A stretch of DNA of 64,000 bases from positions 85,429 through 149,428 of the forward strand of contig JADFXM010000015.1 in the NCBI GenBank assembly GCA_015233565.1, given 5' to 3'. Under the pieces are notes generated by a model. The model searched no databases and was not told the origin of the DNA. It saw only the letters and a program-made list of their open reading frames with translations. Of the stretch, positions 17,106 to 25,173 are shown one piece after another (within the stretch, counting starts at the first letter, position 1; each line of letters opens with the position of its first letter). A program made the position numbers and the translations under genes. Source of the stretch: Candidatus Rifleibacteriota bacterium. Lineage in GTDB: Bacteria > Muiribacteriota > Ozemobacteria > Ozemobacterales > Ozemobacteraceae.

Positions 17106-18106
17106 AAGAAACTGTACTTGTTACCGGTGGAGCAGGTTTTATCGGTTCACATGTCGCGAAGCATCTTTTGAATATCGGCTTTGGAGTTGTTGTTGTTGAT
17201 GATCTTTCAGGAGGTTTTGAAGAGAACCTTCCGAAGGGCGCTGAATTTTTTCAGGGAGATGCTGGAGAAGCTGAACTGATCGAACTCCTTTTCGAAAAGT
17301 ACAATTTTCGACATATATTTCATTTGGCTGCTTATGCGGCTGAAGGGTTGTCTCATTTTATTAGAGGTTTTAACTACAGAAACAACCTCTTAACCAGCAT
17401 AACCTTGATAAATGCTGCGGTAAATCACGAGGTTAAGACTTTTGTTTTTACAAGTTCCATAGCTGTCTATGGAAAGAATCAGCTCCCTATGACCGAAGAG
17501 ATGGTTCCTTGCCCTGAAGACCCTTATGGGATCTCAAAAATAGCAGTGGAACATGATCTCGAGGCTGCCTCAAAAATGTTTGGGTTGAATTATGTTGTTT
17601 TCCGACCGCATAATGTCTATGGAATTCACCAGAACCTTGGAGATCCTTACCGAAACGTTATTGGAATCTTCATGAACCAAATTATGAATGACCTTCCTTT
17701 ATCTGTATTCGGTGATGGATTACAGAAAAGAGCTTTTTCGCATATCGACGATGTTGCTCCGGTAATTGCAAAGTCGGTTCTTGTTCCTGAAGCTTCGGGT
17801 AAGGTCTTCAACATTGGAGCTGATGAGGCTATTTCGATAAATGATCTTGCCGAAAAGGTTATGACAACAATGGGGAAAAAGGTTTCAATAAATCACTTTC
17901 CACCACGATTGGAAGTGAAAGATGCTTTTGCCAGCCATGAGAAGGTTCGGAAAATTTTTAAGCTCGGAAACAACGTAGTATCAATTGACCAGGGGTTGGC
18001 CGAAATGGCTGAATGGGCAAAAAAAACCGGGCCCAGAAAGGGGAAGCCCTTTGGGCCAATTGAAATTGCTAAGAATCTTCCCCCTTCATGGAAAAAACTC
18101 TGTTGA
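17102..18106 (+). CDS. NAD-dependent sugar epimerase/dehydratase (UDP-glucose 4-epimerase-like)
   Basis: 334 residues, extended SDR family. The N-terminal Rossmann motif TGGAGFIGSHVAKHL binds NAD, with VVVDDLSGG following. The catalytic region has FTSSIAVYG (Ser/Thr) and YGISKIAVE (Tyr-x3-Lys) near residue 145, and the substrate region has FRPHNVYG. These enzymes epimerise or dehydrate nucleotide sugars for cell-surface polysaccharide. The exact sugar is not clear; GalE-like WcaG-group proteins are the closest by pattern. There is no clear ribosome site of its own, only a possible coupling to the leader ORF. It converges with the zinc-ribbon gene with 2 bp between stops. Confidence 0.85.
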   Translation: MKETVLVTGGAGFIGSHVAKHLLNIGFGVVVVDDLSGGFEENLPKGAEFFQGDAGEAELIELLFEKYNFRHIFHLAAYAAEGLSHFIRGFNYRNNLLTSITLINAAVNHEVKTFVFTSSIAVYGKNQLPMTEEMVPCPEDPYGISKIAVEHDLEAASKMFGLNYVVFRPHNVYGIHQNLGDPYRNVIGIFMNQIMNDLPLSVFGDGLQKRAFSHIDDVAPVIAKSVLVPEASGKVFNIGADEAISINDLAEKVMTTMGKKVSINHFPPRLEVKDAFASHEKVRKIFKLGNNVVSIDQGLAEMAEWAKKTGPRKGKPFGPIEIAKNLPPSWKKLC

Positions 18107-18108
18107 TA

Positions 18109-18594
18109 TTATTGATTAGAAGATGGATTGCAACTTGCAACGTCGGATTTAATTGTTGATCCGCACCCTGGGCAAAACTTCCAGTCGGACTTTATTTCTG
18201 CAGAGCAGCTTGCACATTTTTGCATGACCACTGGTGTTTTTCCGCACCAGGGACAGATTTTGAAGGATTCTTCTATTTCACCATTGCAGAAATTGCATGT
18301 GACTTTTTGCTTGATTTCAGGTCTTGCAAGTAGATAGACCGTCAAGCCAAAAATAGATGTGAAGAGCGTGAAAATTGCCCAAAGAAAAGGCCTCTTGATC
18401 TTTCTTTCCTGAGCATCCGCCAGAACGAATACTGGAGGAGCGAAAATCATAAAGAGAAAAATAGCTTTTGGCAGCAGAGACAAAACAACTTTGACCACCA
18501 ACAAAGCTGCAATTAAAACTGCGGCGGCTAATAAACCTTTTTTCAAATTCCATTCTCCTTTTAAAAATTCTGGAAAGTTTTTTTCAACGTCCAT
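18109..18594 (-). CDS. Membrane protein with two C-terminal zinc ribbons
   Basis: 161 residues. Hydrophobic segments near residues 20-36, 40-60 and 75-90 (LLAAAVLIAALLVVKVVLSLL, IFLFMIFAPPVFVLA, LWAIFTLFTSIFGLTVYLLA) are followed by two zinc-ribbon units: CNFCNGEIEESFKICPWCG and CASCSAEIKSDWKFCPGCG. Each has the CxxC...CxxC pattern of small rubredoxin-like knuckles. Ribbons of this sort usually mediate protein or nucleic-acid contacts on the cytoplasmic side. No family name can be assigned. Confidence 0.7.
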   Translation of the reverse strand: MDVEKNFPEFLKGEWNLKKGLLAAAVLIAALLVVKVVLSLLPKAIFLFMIFAPPVFVLADAQERKIKRPFLWAIFTLFTSIFGLTVYLLARPEIKQKVTCNFCNGEIEESFKICPWCGKTPVVMQKCASCSAEIKSDWKFCPGCGSTIKSDVASCNPSSNQ

Positions 18595-18837
18595 ATGACT
18601 TCTCCTTTTTAAAAATTAAAATCCATCGTTACAATCTCACATTTTTCACGAAAATCTCCATAAAAGCCTCATTTTACTGAATCTATCCCAGTTTGTTTAG
18701 GGAAACTGCCTTTGCAAGTTATTTTTTCAGTCCCGGGAGTAATTGATGGAACTCTGATTGGAACTAGCTTTCCTAGATAGTTCTTAGATCGCCTTTACTA
18801 TTCAAAAATAGACGGCAAAAACTTTTTTCGATTGTGC

Positions 18838-19461
18838 TCAAATTTTGGTATGTCCTAGAAGGTTGGAAAAAATAGCGGAATTAGGTAATATTGACTGAAT
18901 TCCAACAAAAACACTGATTCCAAAACGACCGGAAATGAATTTTTCTAACAAGGATTTCCCTTTGATTTCAACCGAATAAGGATTTAACAATATTGGAGCC
19001 GAAACAGCCGAAAACAATGCTCCAAGAAGTAGATAGAAAAGAAACGGAATATAGTCCTGTATCGATTCAGGATTGGAAAAAAGCAGAAAATTTCCAACAA
19101 AATCAGTCATCAAGGGCTGCGGAGTGGACGTGATCAACCAGATCATTGTTCCAATGAGTATCAGGTAGGAATACTGAAAAATCAGCTCTCCTCTGATGCC
19201 TATTACCCTGTTTTCTTCGATTGCTTCCTGATTTGTCTGCGAAATTCCTTTTTCAATGGCCATCCAGAGCTTTTCATCCGGAAAAATATCGTCTTGGGGT
19301 AACTTTTGAAGAAAGGTCAAAGCTTTCCGAGTTAACTTCGCTTCGCTGTCGCAATCAGGGCAACGCTGAATATGTTCAGATATTTCGGATGAAATCTGCT
19401 CATCTGTGCGCACAATTGACATTTCAATCCTGATTTCTTCACATTTCAGCTGCTTTTTCAT
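18838..19461 (-). CDS. Anti-sigma factor with zinc-finger domain and membrane segments
   Basis: 207 residues from ATG 19461, where GGAG lies 7 bases upstream. It overlaps the sigma gene by 23 bp, which ties their synthesis together. The N-terminus has the zf-HC2 pattern HIQRCPDC (His-x3-Cys-x2-Cys), the sigma-binding zinc domain of ZAS anti-sigma factors. At least three hydrophobic segments follow (FQYSYLILIGTMIWLI, FLFYLLLGALFSAVSAPILL and FGISVFVGIQSILP), so it would hold the sigma factor at the membrane. The signal sensed is unknown. Confidence 0.78.
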   Translation of the reverse strand: MKKQLKCEEIRIEMSIVRTDEQISSEISEHIQRCPDCDSEAKLTRKALTFLQKLPQDDIFPDEKLWMAIEKGISQTNQEAIEENRVIGIRGELIFQYSYLILIGTMIWLITSTPQPLMTDFVGNFLLFSNPESIQDYIPFLFYLLLGALFSAVSAPILLNPYSVEIKGKSLLEKFISGRFGISVFVGIQSILPNSAIFSNLLGHTKI

Positions 19462-20035
19462 TCGTTTTCTCCTTTTCAATTTCGCTTCGAAGTTTTTTCA
19501 GTCCATGGAAGATCTTGCTTTTGGCTGTCCCTTCTGGGCACTCAAGGACTGATGCTATTTCTTCAATTGAGAATCCCTCAACATGTCTTAATAATACGGC
19601 CATTCTTTGGTCTTCAGGAAGGTTCGAGAGAAACTTTTCAGTAGTTTCAAATCGCTCGATTGCCCCCTGATTCTGTGATTCCGGGGCTTGTGCAGACAAA
19701 AAAGCCGGATGGGTAGAATCGGCAGGTTCTTCAATTTTACTGATCCTTTTTTTGGACTCAATGAAGTTCAGCATTACATTTCCAGCCAATCGGTAGATCC
19801 ATGTTTTGGCACTTCCCTTTTGAGGATTGAACAGTGGTGCTTTTACCCAGAGCCGAATCATGATTTCCTGAAAAGCTTCTTCGGCCATTCTGAATGAACC
19901 AAGAAAACGTGTTGCAAAACCCAGCATACGTCCGGAAATAAGTTTGTAAAGCATTTCAAAGGATTTCTTGTTTCCTCTTCCGCATTCGGAAAGGAGTTGC
20001 TCCTCATTTGACCGGTCAATTTCAATTTCTTTCAT
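19439..20035 (-). CDS. ECF-type RNA polymerase sigma factor
   Basis: 198 residues. Region 2 is seen as KKSFEMLYKLISGRMLGFATRFLGSFRMAEEAFQEIMIRLW, and region 4 as LPEDQRMAVLLRHVEGFSIEEIASVLECPEGTAKSKIFHGLKKLR, containing the helix-turn-helix for the -35 element. The linker is long and lacks regions 1 and 3, as in RpoE/SigW-type factors. The membrane anti-sigma gene overlaps its 3' end, implying release upon an envelope signal. ECF operons usually self-regulate; the 5' region (20036-20100) is very A/T-rich but I cannot pick a promoter. Confidence 0.9.
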   Translation of the reverse strand: MKEIEIDRSNEEQLLSECGRGNKKSFEMLYKLISGRMLGFATRFLGSFRMAEEAFQEIMIRLWVKAPLFNPQKGSAKTWIYRLAGNVMLNFIESKKRISKIEEPADSTHPAFLSAQAPESQNQGAIERFETTEKFLSNLPEDQRMAVLLRHVEGFSIEEIASVLECPEGTAKSKIFHGLKKLRSEIEKEKTNEKAAEM

Positions 20036-20089
20036 ATTTCTACTAATTAATACAGTTTTTTTCTTTAAACGGTTTAATTTTTTTCAAAA

Positions 20090-20124
20090 AAAAAATAAAA
20101 AAAGACGGGTTTTTTCCCCGTCTT
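20090..20124 (-). terminator. Rho-independent terminator downstream of dcd
   Basis: AAGACGGG pairs with CCCGTCTT (20102-20124, loop of Ts/As). On the minus strand the stem is followed directly by a run of about seven Ts, interrupted by one A and more Ts. It ends the transcript from the dCTP deaminase-like gene (stop at 20160), upstream of the sigma-factor gene. Confidence 0.85.
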
Positions 20125-20159
20125 AGAAATTTTTGTCTAAGAGTTATTGAATTATCAAA

Positions 20160-20693
20160 TCAATCCATTGCGAAGGTTTCTGGGGTTTGCCCGGCAAAAA
20201 CACCTTTATAGGCCCCTGAACATTCACATCTTTGAAAAATGAACTGGCAAATTGCTGTTCCGGGAATGATTCGAAGTGGAATTGGACCAAAATTGGAAAT
20301 TTCCAAAACCTGATGGTTGGAAATACCTGGCTGCATAAAAGAAGCGGAAATATGCACTAAAAGGCCAACCCGGGCGAATCTGCTGCGTCCCTCAAGCCAT
20401 CCTGAAAATCCGGGGCCTAGTGTAATTTGTTCTTTTGTTATTCCCAGCACAGTTTGACCAGGTTGAATGACCAGATCATCCCCATTTTTTAATGCGAAGC
20501 CTTTGGTGGCGGCTTTAAAATCCATGTTGTCAGTCAAATGAAGCTCTGTTGGAAGATGAACAAACACCCTGAAAGCATTCGAAAGATGAAGATCCACGCT
20601 TGCAGGACCGACCATTTTTTCATCATAAGGATCAATTCTTATATTCCCGGATTTAATTTCCCTGAAAATAGCTTCTCGTCCTAAAATACTCAT
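20160..20693 (-). CDS. dcd: dCTP deaminase family protein
   Basis: 177 residues from ATG 20693 with GGAGG five bases upstream; nearby in-frame TTG/ATG codons are too close to it. The fold is the dCTP deaminase/dUTPase jelly roll: GPASVDLHLSNAFRVF, LGITKEQITLGPGFSGWLEGRSRFARVGLLV, QVLEISNFGPIPLRIIPGTAICQFIF. The GRSxxAR phosphate-binding loop and the conserved Glu of LEISN are present. Dcd deaminates dCTP to dUTP, the main source of dTMP precursors; bifunctional dCTP deaminase-dUTPases look similar. It has its own terminator at 20.1 kb. The exact activity (deaminase, dUTPase or both) is not certain. Confidence 0.82.
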   Translation of the reverse strand: MSILGREAIFREIKSGNIRIDPYDEKMVGPASVDLHLSNAFRVFVHLPTELHLTDNMDFKAATKGFALKNGDDLVIQPGQTVLGITKEQITLGPGFSGWLEGRSRFARVGLLVHISASFMQPGISNHQVLEISNFGPIPLRIIPGTAICQFIFQRCECSGAYKGVFAGQTPETFAMD

Positions 20694-20753
20694 CATTTCC
20701 TCCAATTTAAGTCGCTTGGTTTCCTGAAAGCTTTTGATGAAGACAGGCTTCCT

Positions 20754-21845
20754 TTAAAGTTGCTGTACCAACCCTTGTTGTCCAAGTATTATATCAAGTT
20801 TTTTCCCGGAATTAAACGGTTTGGCAAGCTCGGAGTCTCTGAACTTCAGAGCCTGATTGAGCAAATCTTCAAGCTGAAAATCAGTTCGAAGCGGTTCATG
20901 ATGGCCAAGTACCAATAACGGACAGTTCAAAAAAAGCGAACTTTTCACTCCCCATTCGTATGTGCTATGTCCCCAATCGACTTTTGGGGTGTTGCCGGTT
21001 ACTGATCCCGGGAGCTGCCCCTTATAATCATCTGGAGAATATTGGGAGTCGTAATAAAGAATTTGAGTGTCTTTTGCCAAAGCTGTTAACCTGGGGTCAA
21101 TAATATCTTTATGTTCTGTATCGGTTGCGAAAACAAATTTTCGTCCCTCTATTTCGACTGAATATGCAAAAACAGCGTCTGGATGGGTAAGTTCCTGATA
21201 ATTTACTACCGTTTTTCCGATTAGAATGGCTTTTTTGTCCATTCTTCGCATTTCATATGAAATTTTTTCGCAAGGCATGTCATCCCATAAAACTGGAAAA
21301 TTTGGACATTCCTGTTGTCCTGCCAATACGTCAGTTAATCTCTGTTTTGCATCGCGTCTGCCATAAAGGTGTACATTAACTCTTAATTTTCCGGGAATAA
21401 AACTTGGTGCAAAAAATGGAAATCCCTGGAGGTGATCCCAGTGGAAATGAGTAAATAGTATGTGAATATCCCGTTTTGTGGCATCATCAGAATTCAGAGG
21501 GTTAAGGTTTTGATCCTTAAAGAGTCTTGTCAACAACTCCCCGCCCAGATGGCGAATTCCTGTGCCAGCATCTATTATTATCAAAGGAGAGTCTTTCGCC
21601 TGGATTTCAACACATGTTGTATCGCCACCGTAAGTTCCAAAAAGAGATGGGGGAAGCTTGGAAAGCGAGTTCCTTATGTCTTCATCGGAAGGGCTGTTGC
21701 CAAAGACCTTCTCAGTTCCCCCGTCCGAAATTATTTTTCTTATTAAAGAAACTTGCTTTTCTTTGACCATCTCAGGAGTAAGGGGAGTAGGAACGCTTCC
21801 GCGGACTCCCCAGTATTTTATTCGCAATACAGGATCAGTAGCCAT
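20754..21845 (-). CDS. MBL-fold metallohydrolase (cyclic-nucleotide phosphodiesterase/RNase Z-like)
   Basis: 363 residues. Starts RIKYWGVRGSVPTPLTPE, the 'GVRGS.P.P' opening typical of the MBL subfamily that includes PhnP- and RNase Z-like proteins, followed by the metal motif LFTHFHWDHLQGFPFF (HxHxDH). Later ligands are DTEH and LGHHEP. GTYGGDTTCVEI and IIDAGTGIRHLG are characteristic strands. The subfamily hydrolyses phosphodiesters, but the substrate cannot be read. The N-terminus is extended by about 40 residues (KEKQVSLIRKIISDG...) relative to short relatives. The stop lies 60 bp from the dcd start on the same strand. Confidence 0.85.
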   Translation of the reverse strand: MATDPVLRIKYWGVRGSVPTPLTPEMVKEKQVSLIRKIISDGGTEKVFGNSPSDEDIRNSLSKLPPSLFGTYGGDTTCVEIQAKDSPLIIIDAGTGIRHLGGELLTRLFKDQNLNPLNSDDATKRDIHILFTHFHWDHLQGFPFFAPSFIPGKLRVNVHLYGRRDAKQRLTDVLAGQQECPNFPVLWDDMPCEKISYEMRRMDKKAILIGKTVVNYQELTHPDAVFAYSVEIEGRKFVFATDTEHKDIIDPRLTALAKDTQILYYDSQYSPDDYKGQLPGSVTGNTPKVDWGHSTYEWGVKSSLFLNCPLLVLGHHEPLRTDFQLEDLLNQALKFRDSELAKPFNSGKKLDIILGQQGLVQQL

Positions 21846-22001
21846 AAATTAACCTCTTAGATATTTGTACTACAACAAACTGAGCAGTCATTTTTTTCAT
21901 TTCTTAATTTGAAAGTAACACTTTTTGCAACGCCCAACTGTACAATTTTGGAGGAAGCTGAAACTCGTTAACTCTCAATTATTGAGAAGATACATTTTTT
22001 T

Positions 22002-22430
22002 TTAATCCTGGTCAAATTTTTTCTCTGAACGCCTTTTTTTTATTATGCCTTTTATTCTTTTTATTTCAACCCTTTTAGCCTTGGAAGTTTTAGTAGGCTT
22101 GGTTGGTACTCGCAACTTGGGCTTGACAAGAGCTTTTCGAATCAAGTCCTTGAGTTTTTCAATTGCATATTCCAGGTTTTTTGACTGTTCCCGAAAAATC
22201 TGAGAATCAATTACAACTTTTCCGTCTGAATCAAGGAATTTTGAAGCAATTTTTGAAAGTCTATGCTTTGTCTCACCGTTCAATGCTCCACAGTTAGGCA
22301 AATCAAAAAAAAATCTAATTTTGGAGGAAACTTTGTTTACATTTTGGCCACCTGGACCTGAAGAACGCATTGCCACCCAGGAGCAACTGCTATCGGGAAT
22401 AGTGATGTACTCGTTGATTATTATTTCCAT
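22002..22430 (-). CDS. arfB: Peptidyl-tRNA hydrolase ArfB, ribosome rescue
   Basis: 142 residues. The release-factor domain carries the catalytic motif SSGPGGQNVNKVSSKIRFFFDL (GGQ near residue 29) and then a basic C-terminal tail (KPTKTSKAKRVEIKRIKGIIKKRRSEKKFDQD), the feature of ArfB/YaeJ that enters the empty mRNA channel. It releases peptides from stalled ribosomes without a stop codon. There is no codon-recognition domain, so it is not a normal release factor. Length is normal for the family. Confidence 0.93.
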   Translation of the reverse strand: MEIIINEYITIPDSSCSWVAMRSSGPGGQNVNKVSSKIRFFFDLPNCGALNGETKHRLSKIASKFLDSDGKVVIDSQIFREQSKNLEYAIEKLKDLIRKALVKPKLRVPTKPTKTSKAKRVEIKRIKGIIKKRRSEKKFDQD

Positions 22431-22540
22431 AAAAAAATTCCAAATTTAATATCGCTCAAATCCACTGACGTAGTCAGTGGTACTTTAATTTTGCACAACT
22501 TGGGATATGCATTTTCGGATGCCGTTTGACGTTCTGCTTT

Positions 22541-22615
22541 GAAAAAAAATAGCGGAAGGAAAAAATTTCCTCCCCTTGAAAACAATTCCAAGGTTCTGTG
22601 AAAATTTCCTTCCGC
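22541..22615 (-). terminator. Rho-independent terminator after the serine operon
   Basis: GCGGAAGGAAA (22552 on) pairs with TTTCCTTCCGC (to 22615), with a smaller CCTTG/CAAGG stem inside. On the minus strand it is followed by TATTTTTTTTC. It ends the serA-aminotransferase transcript (stop at 22639). Confidence 0.85.
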
Positions 22616-22638
22616 GATATTTTCAGTATTTCAATTGA

Positions 22639-23766
22639 TCAGTGCCCGCCGCAGGCTGAACAGCACTTCTCGTTTCCGTTTTTATTTAATTGCCAAATTT
22701 CTTCCACTACTGAAAGAACTTCCTTGATGTCGGCAAGGGTTAGTTCCCCCATGTGAGCGATTCTGAAGGTTTTTTCTTTAAGATCCCCATAACCATTCGA
22801 AATATGCAGATTTCGTTCGGCTAATTTTTTGTTAAGGTCACTGACATTTAAATTCCGGGTGTTTTTAATACATGTGACTGTTTGGCTTGAAGCATGTCTC
22901 GGTGGATAAAGAGCAAAGAATTTTTCTGCCCAATTGCGGACGTATTCGGCCATTTCATCATATTTCCTGAAGCGGTTTTCCAAACCATCTTTAATGAATC
23001 GATCGAGTTGGAAATTGAGACCGTTAAGAAGACTTATTGCAGGAGTTGCTGGGGTTTGATCCTTGGCGTCATATTTTGCGTAATCAATAAAATCAAAATA
23101 ATAGCCTCTTGTTGGGATGGATTTTGCCCTTTCCATTGCGCGATTGGAAATCGCTGCAATTGCTAGTCCGGGTGGGAGAGCAAAACATTTTTGAACGGAA
23201 GCTACAAGGAAATCTATCCCGAGTTTTTCAGTTTCAATTTTAGCACCCATCATTCCGGAAACGGCATCAACACCCCAAATTACATCGGGGTATTTTTTAA
23301 TAACTTTCGAAAGCGCTTCCAGATCATTCTTGACGCCGGTTGAAGTTTCGTTATACACCGTGGTGATTGTGTCGTATTTTCCGGTTGCAAGAGCTTTGTC
23401 GATTGCGTTAGTATCGTAAGGTTGTCCCCATTCAACGTTGAGAGCATCTGCTTCTTTTCCATTTCCAATGGCGATTTCATGCCATCGGAGTGAAAAAGCG
23501 CCGCAAATGCAGGACAGATTTCTCTTAGCAGTACAATTTCTTAAAAATCCTTCCATCAGCCCGGTTGCTGAGGATGCTGATAAAAACATCATATGATTAG
23601 GAGCGAAGAGAACTGCTTTCAGCTTTTCTTTGATTTGCTTTTGAAGATCGGAATAAACTTTTTGCCTATGGCCGATCATTGGCTTGGACATCGCTTCGAA
23701 TACTTCCGGGGCGACTTCGGTTGGGCCTGGAATAAAAAGCTTTACATGGGGTTTCTGAGAACTCAT
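22639..23766 (-). CDS. Class V aminotransferase, likely phosphoserine aminotransferase
   Basis: 375 residues from ATG 23766, where GGAGG lies 6 bases upstream. PLP-enzyme motifs: LFIPGPTEVAPEVFEAMSKPMIGHR at the start and the Schiff-base Lys in ASVQKCFALPPGLA (near residue 195). It belongs to the serine-pyruvate/phosphoserine branch. The next gene upstream is a SerA-type dehydrogenase 98 bp away, so a role as phosphoserine aminotransferase in serine synthesis is likely; alanine-glyoxylate or serine-pyruvate transamination is the alternative. The protein ends with an unusual Cys-rich tail, NEKCCSACGGH, that looks like a metal- or thiol-binding extension. Confidence 0.82.
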   Translation of the reverse strand: MSSQKPHVKLFIPGPTEVAPEVFEAMSKPMIGHRQKVYSDLQKQIKEKLKAVLFAPNHMMFLSASSATGLMEGFLRNCTAKRNLSCICGAFSLRWHEIAIGNGKEADALNVEWGQPYDTNAIDKALATGKYDTITTVYNETSTGVKNDLEALSKVIKKYPDVIWGVDAVSGMMGAKIETEKLGIDFLVASVQKCFALPPGLAIAAISNRAMERAKSIPTRGYYFDFIDYAKYDAKDQTPATPAISLLNGLNFQLDRFIKDGLENRFRKYDEMAEYVRNWAEKFFALYPPRHASSQTVTCIKNTRNLNVSDLNKKLAERNLHISNGYGDLKEKTFRIAHMGELTLADIKEVLSVVEEIWQLNKNGNEKCCSACGGH

Positions 23767-23864
23767 TTTTTCCTCCATTTTATTGAAAAATTGTTTAAAA
23801 TTGCGATGCAAAATTATTTGAAACTTTGCGCGAATTCAATGCAATAACTCCGTGTCTACCTTTA

Positions 23865-24788
23865 CTACGCCTTGGATAGCTCAGCAATTACGATTTCAGC
23901 AACTTCTTTGCCGGCTCTGGCCTGGCCTTCTTCGGAAGAAGCTCCGAGGTGTGGAAGCGCAATTACATTCTGATGTTTTACCAGCTCTAAATTAGTTGTC
24001 GGCTCTTTTTCCCAGACATCGATTCCAGCTGCTGCAACGATTCCACTGGAAAGCGCTGCCAAAAGTGCCTTTTCATCAACAGTTCCTCCACGAGCGCAGT
24101 TGACCAGGATCACTCCTTTTTTCATAAGCTGGAATTGCTCTTCTCGAAGTGTTGGCCCTGCATTCTTATCGAAAGGAATATGAAGACTAATAAAATCACT
24201 TGTCTTTAGAATATCTTCAAAAGGGGCCATTTTAACGATTGGAGAAGGACTCGTGTTGACAAACTTATCAAATGCTATGACCTTCATTCCAAAGGCTGAA
24301 GCCCTTTCGGCGACTGCCAGGCCAATTCTCCCAATTCCGATGAGGCCAAGAGTTTTTCCATATAATTCAATTCCCTCGAAAGATTTCTTATCCCACTCCC
24401 CATTTTTCATTGAAATATTGGCTCGTCCGATTTTTCTCGCCAGACTTAACATTAACCCAAAGGCCAACTCGGCTACAGAGATTGTTGTACAAGCTGGGGT
24501 ATTTTTTACCGTAATTTTCTTTTCTTTGGCGGCAACCTGATCGACGTTATCGAGTCCAACTCCGGCTCGGGCAACTAACTTAAGATTTTTTCCAGCTTCA
24601 ATTACCGGTCGGGTAACTTTCGATGCTGATCTGATGATTATTGCATGAAATGGTGGGATGAATCCAACCAGCTCTTCCGGTGTCATCTTGGTTTTAACTG
24701 TAACATCAAGGGATGGATGGTTTTTTAGCAATTCAATTGACCCGGCATCAATTGAATCAGCCACTAGAACCTTAAATTTTTCACCCAT
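23865..24788 (-). CDS. serA: D-3-phosphoglycerate dehydrogenase
   Basis: 307 residues, the short form without the C-terminal ACT regulatory domain, so feedback by serine would have to work differently or be absent. D-2-hydroxyacid dehydrogenase motifs: RSASKVTRPVIEAGKNLKLVARAGVGLDNVD, the NAD-binding TLGLIGIGRIGLAVAERASAFGMKVIAFD (near residue 145), LVNCARGGTVDEKALL and the catalytic His in VIALPHLGASSEEGQ. It oxidises 3-phosphoglycerate to 3-phosphohydroxypyruvate, the first step of serine synthesis. The partner aminotransferase follows on the same strand. Confidence 0.9.
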   Translation of the reverse strand: MGEKFKVLVADSIDAGSIELLKNHPSLDVTVKTKMTPEELVGFIPPFHAIIIRSASKVTRPVIEAGKNLKLVARAGVGLDNVDQVAAKEKKITVKNTPACTTISVAELAFGLMLSLARKIGRANISMKNGEWDKKSFEGIELYGKTLGLIGIGRIGLAVAERASAFGMKVIAFDKFVNTSPSPIVKMAPFEDILKTSDFISLHIPFDKNAGPTLREEQFQLMKKGVILVNCARGGTVDEKALLAALSSGIVAAAGIDVWEKEPTTNLELVKHQNVIALPHLGASSEEGQARAGKEVAEIVIAELSKA

Positions 24789-25173
24789 AATAAAATCCTG
24801 TCCTTTCTATTTTATAAAATGATGCCATACTGCGTTTAAAGTAGGGCAACTCTAACACTCATGAGAAGACATGTCAAGAGGTAAAAAGGTTTTCAAGTAC
24901 AGTAGAGAGCTGGCTTGAATTTTGTATACTATCTCAATTTTCCTCACGGAATTTCCCTATTTAACTAAACGTATTATTAGTGAATATTTTCCCACACTAA
25001 AATCTTTGCCATGCAAAAAAAAATATGCTATTAACTTAGCACTTCAATTTTTCTCTGAAATTTAGGGATCCTGATGAATCCATTTGAGATATGCCACTTC
25101 CTAGCTTAAATCTGAATTTGTCATTCCCGGGTAAAATTGGAAAAAACAAAGAAACCATTTCAGGAGGCAGTTC
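24789..25173. other. Divergent intergenic region between serA and the porin gene
   Basis: This 385-bp AT-rich stretch should contain promoters for both serA (minus) and the porin (plus). GGAGG precedes the porin start. No repeat, strong hairpin or small gene was seen; no promoter is clear enough to call. Confidence 0.5.
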
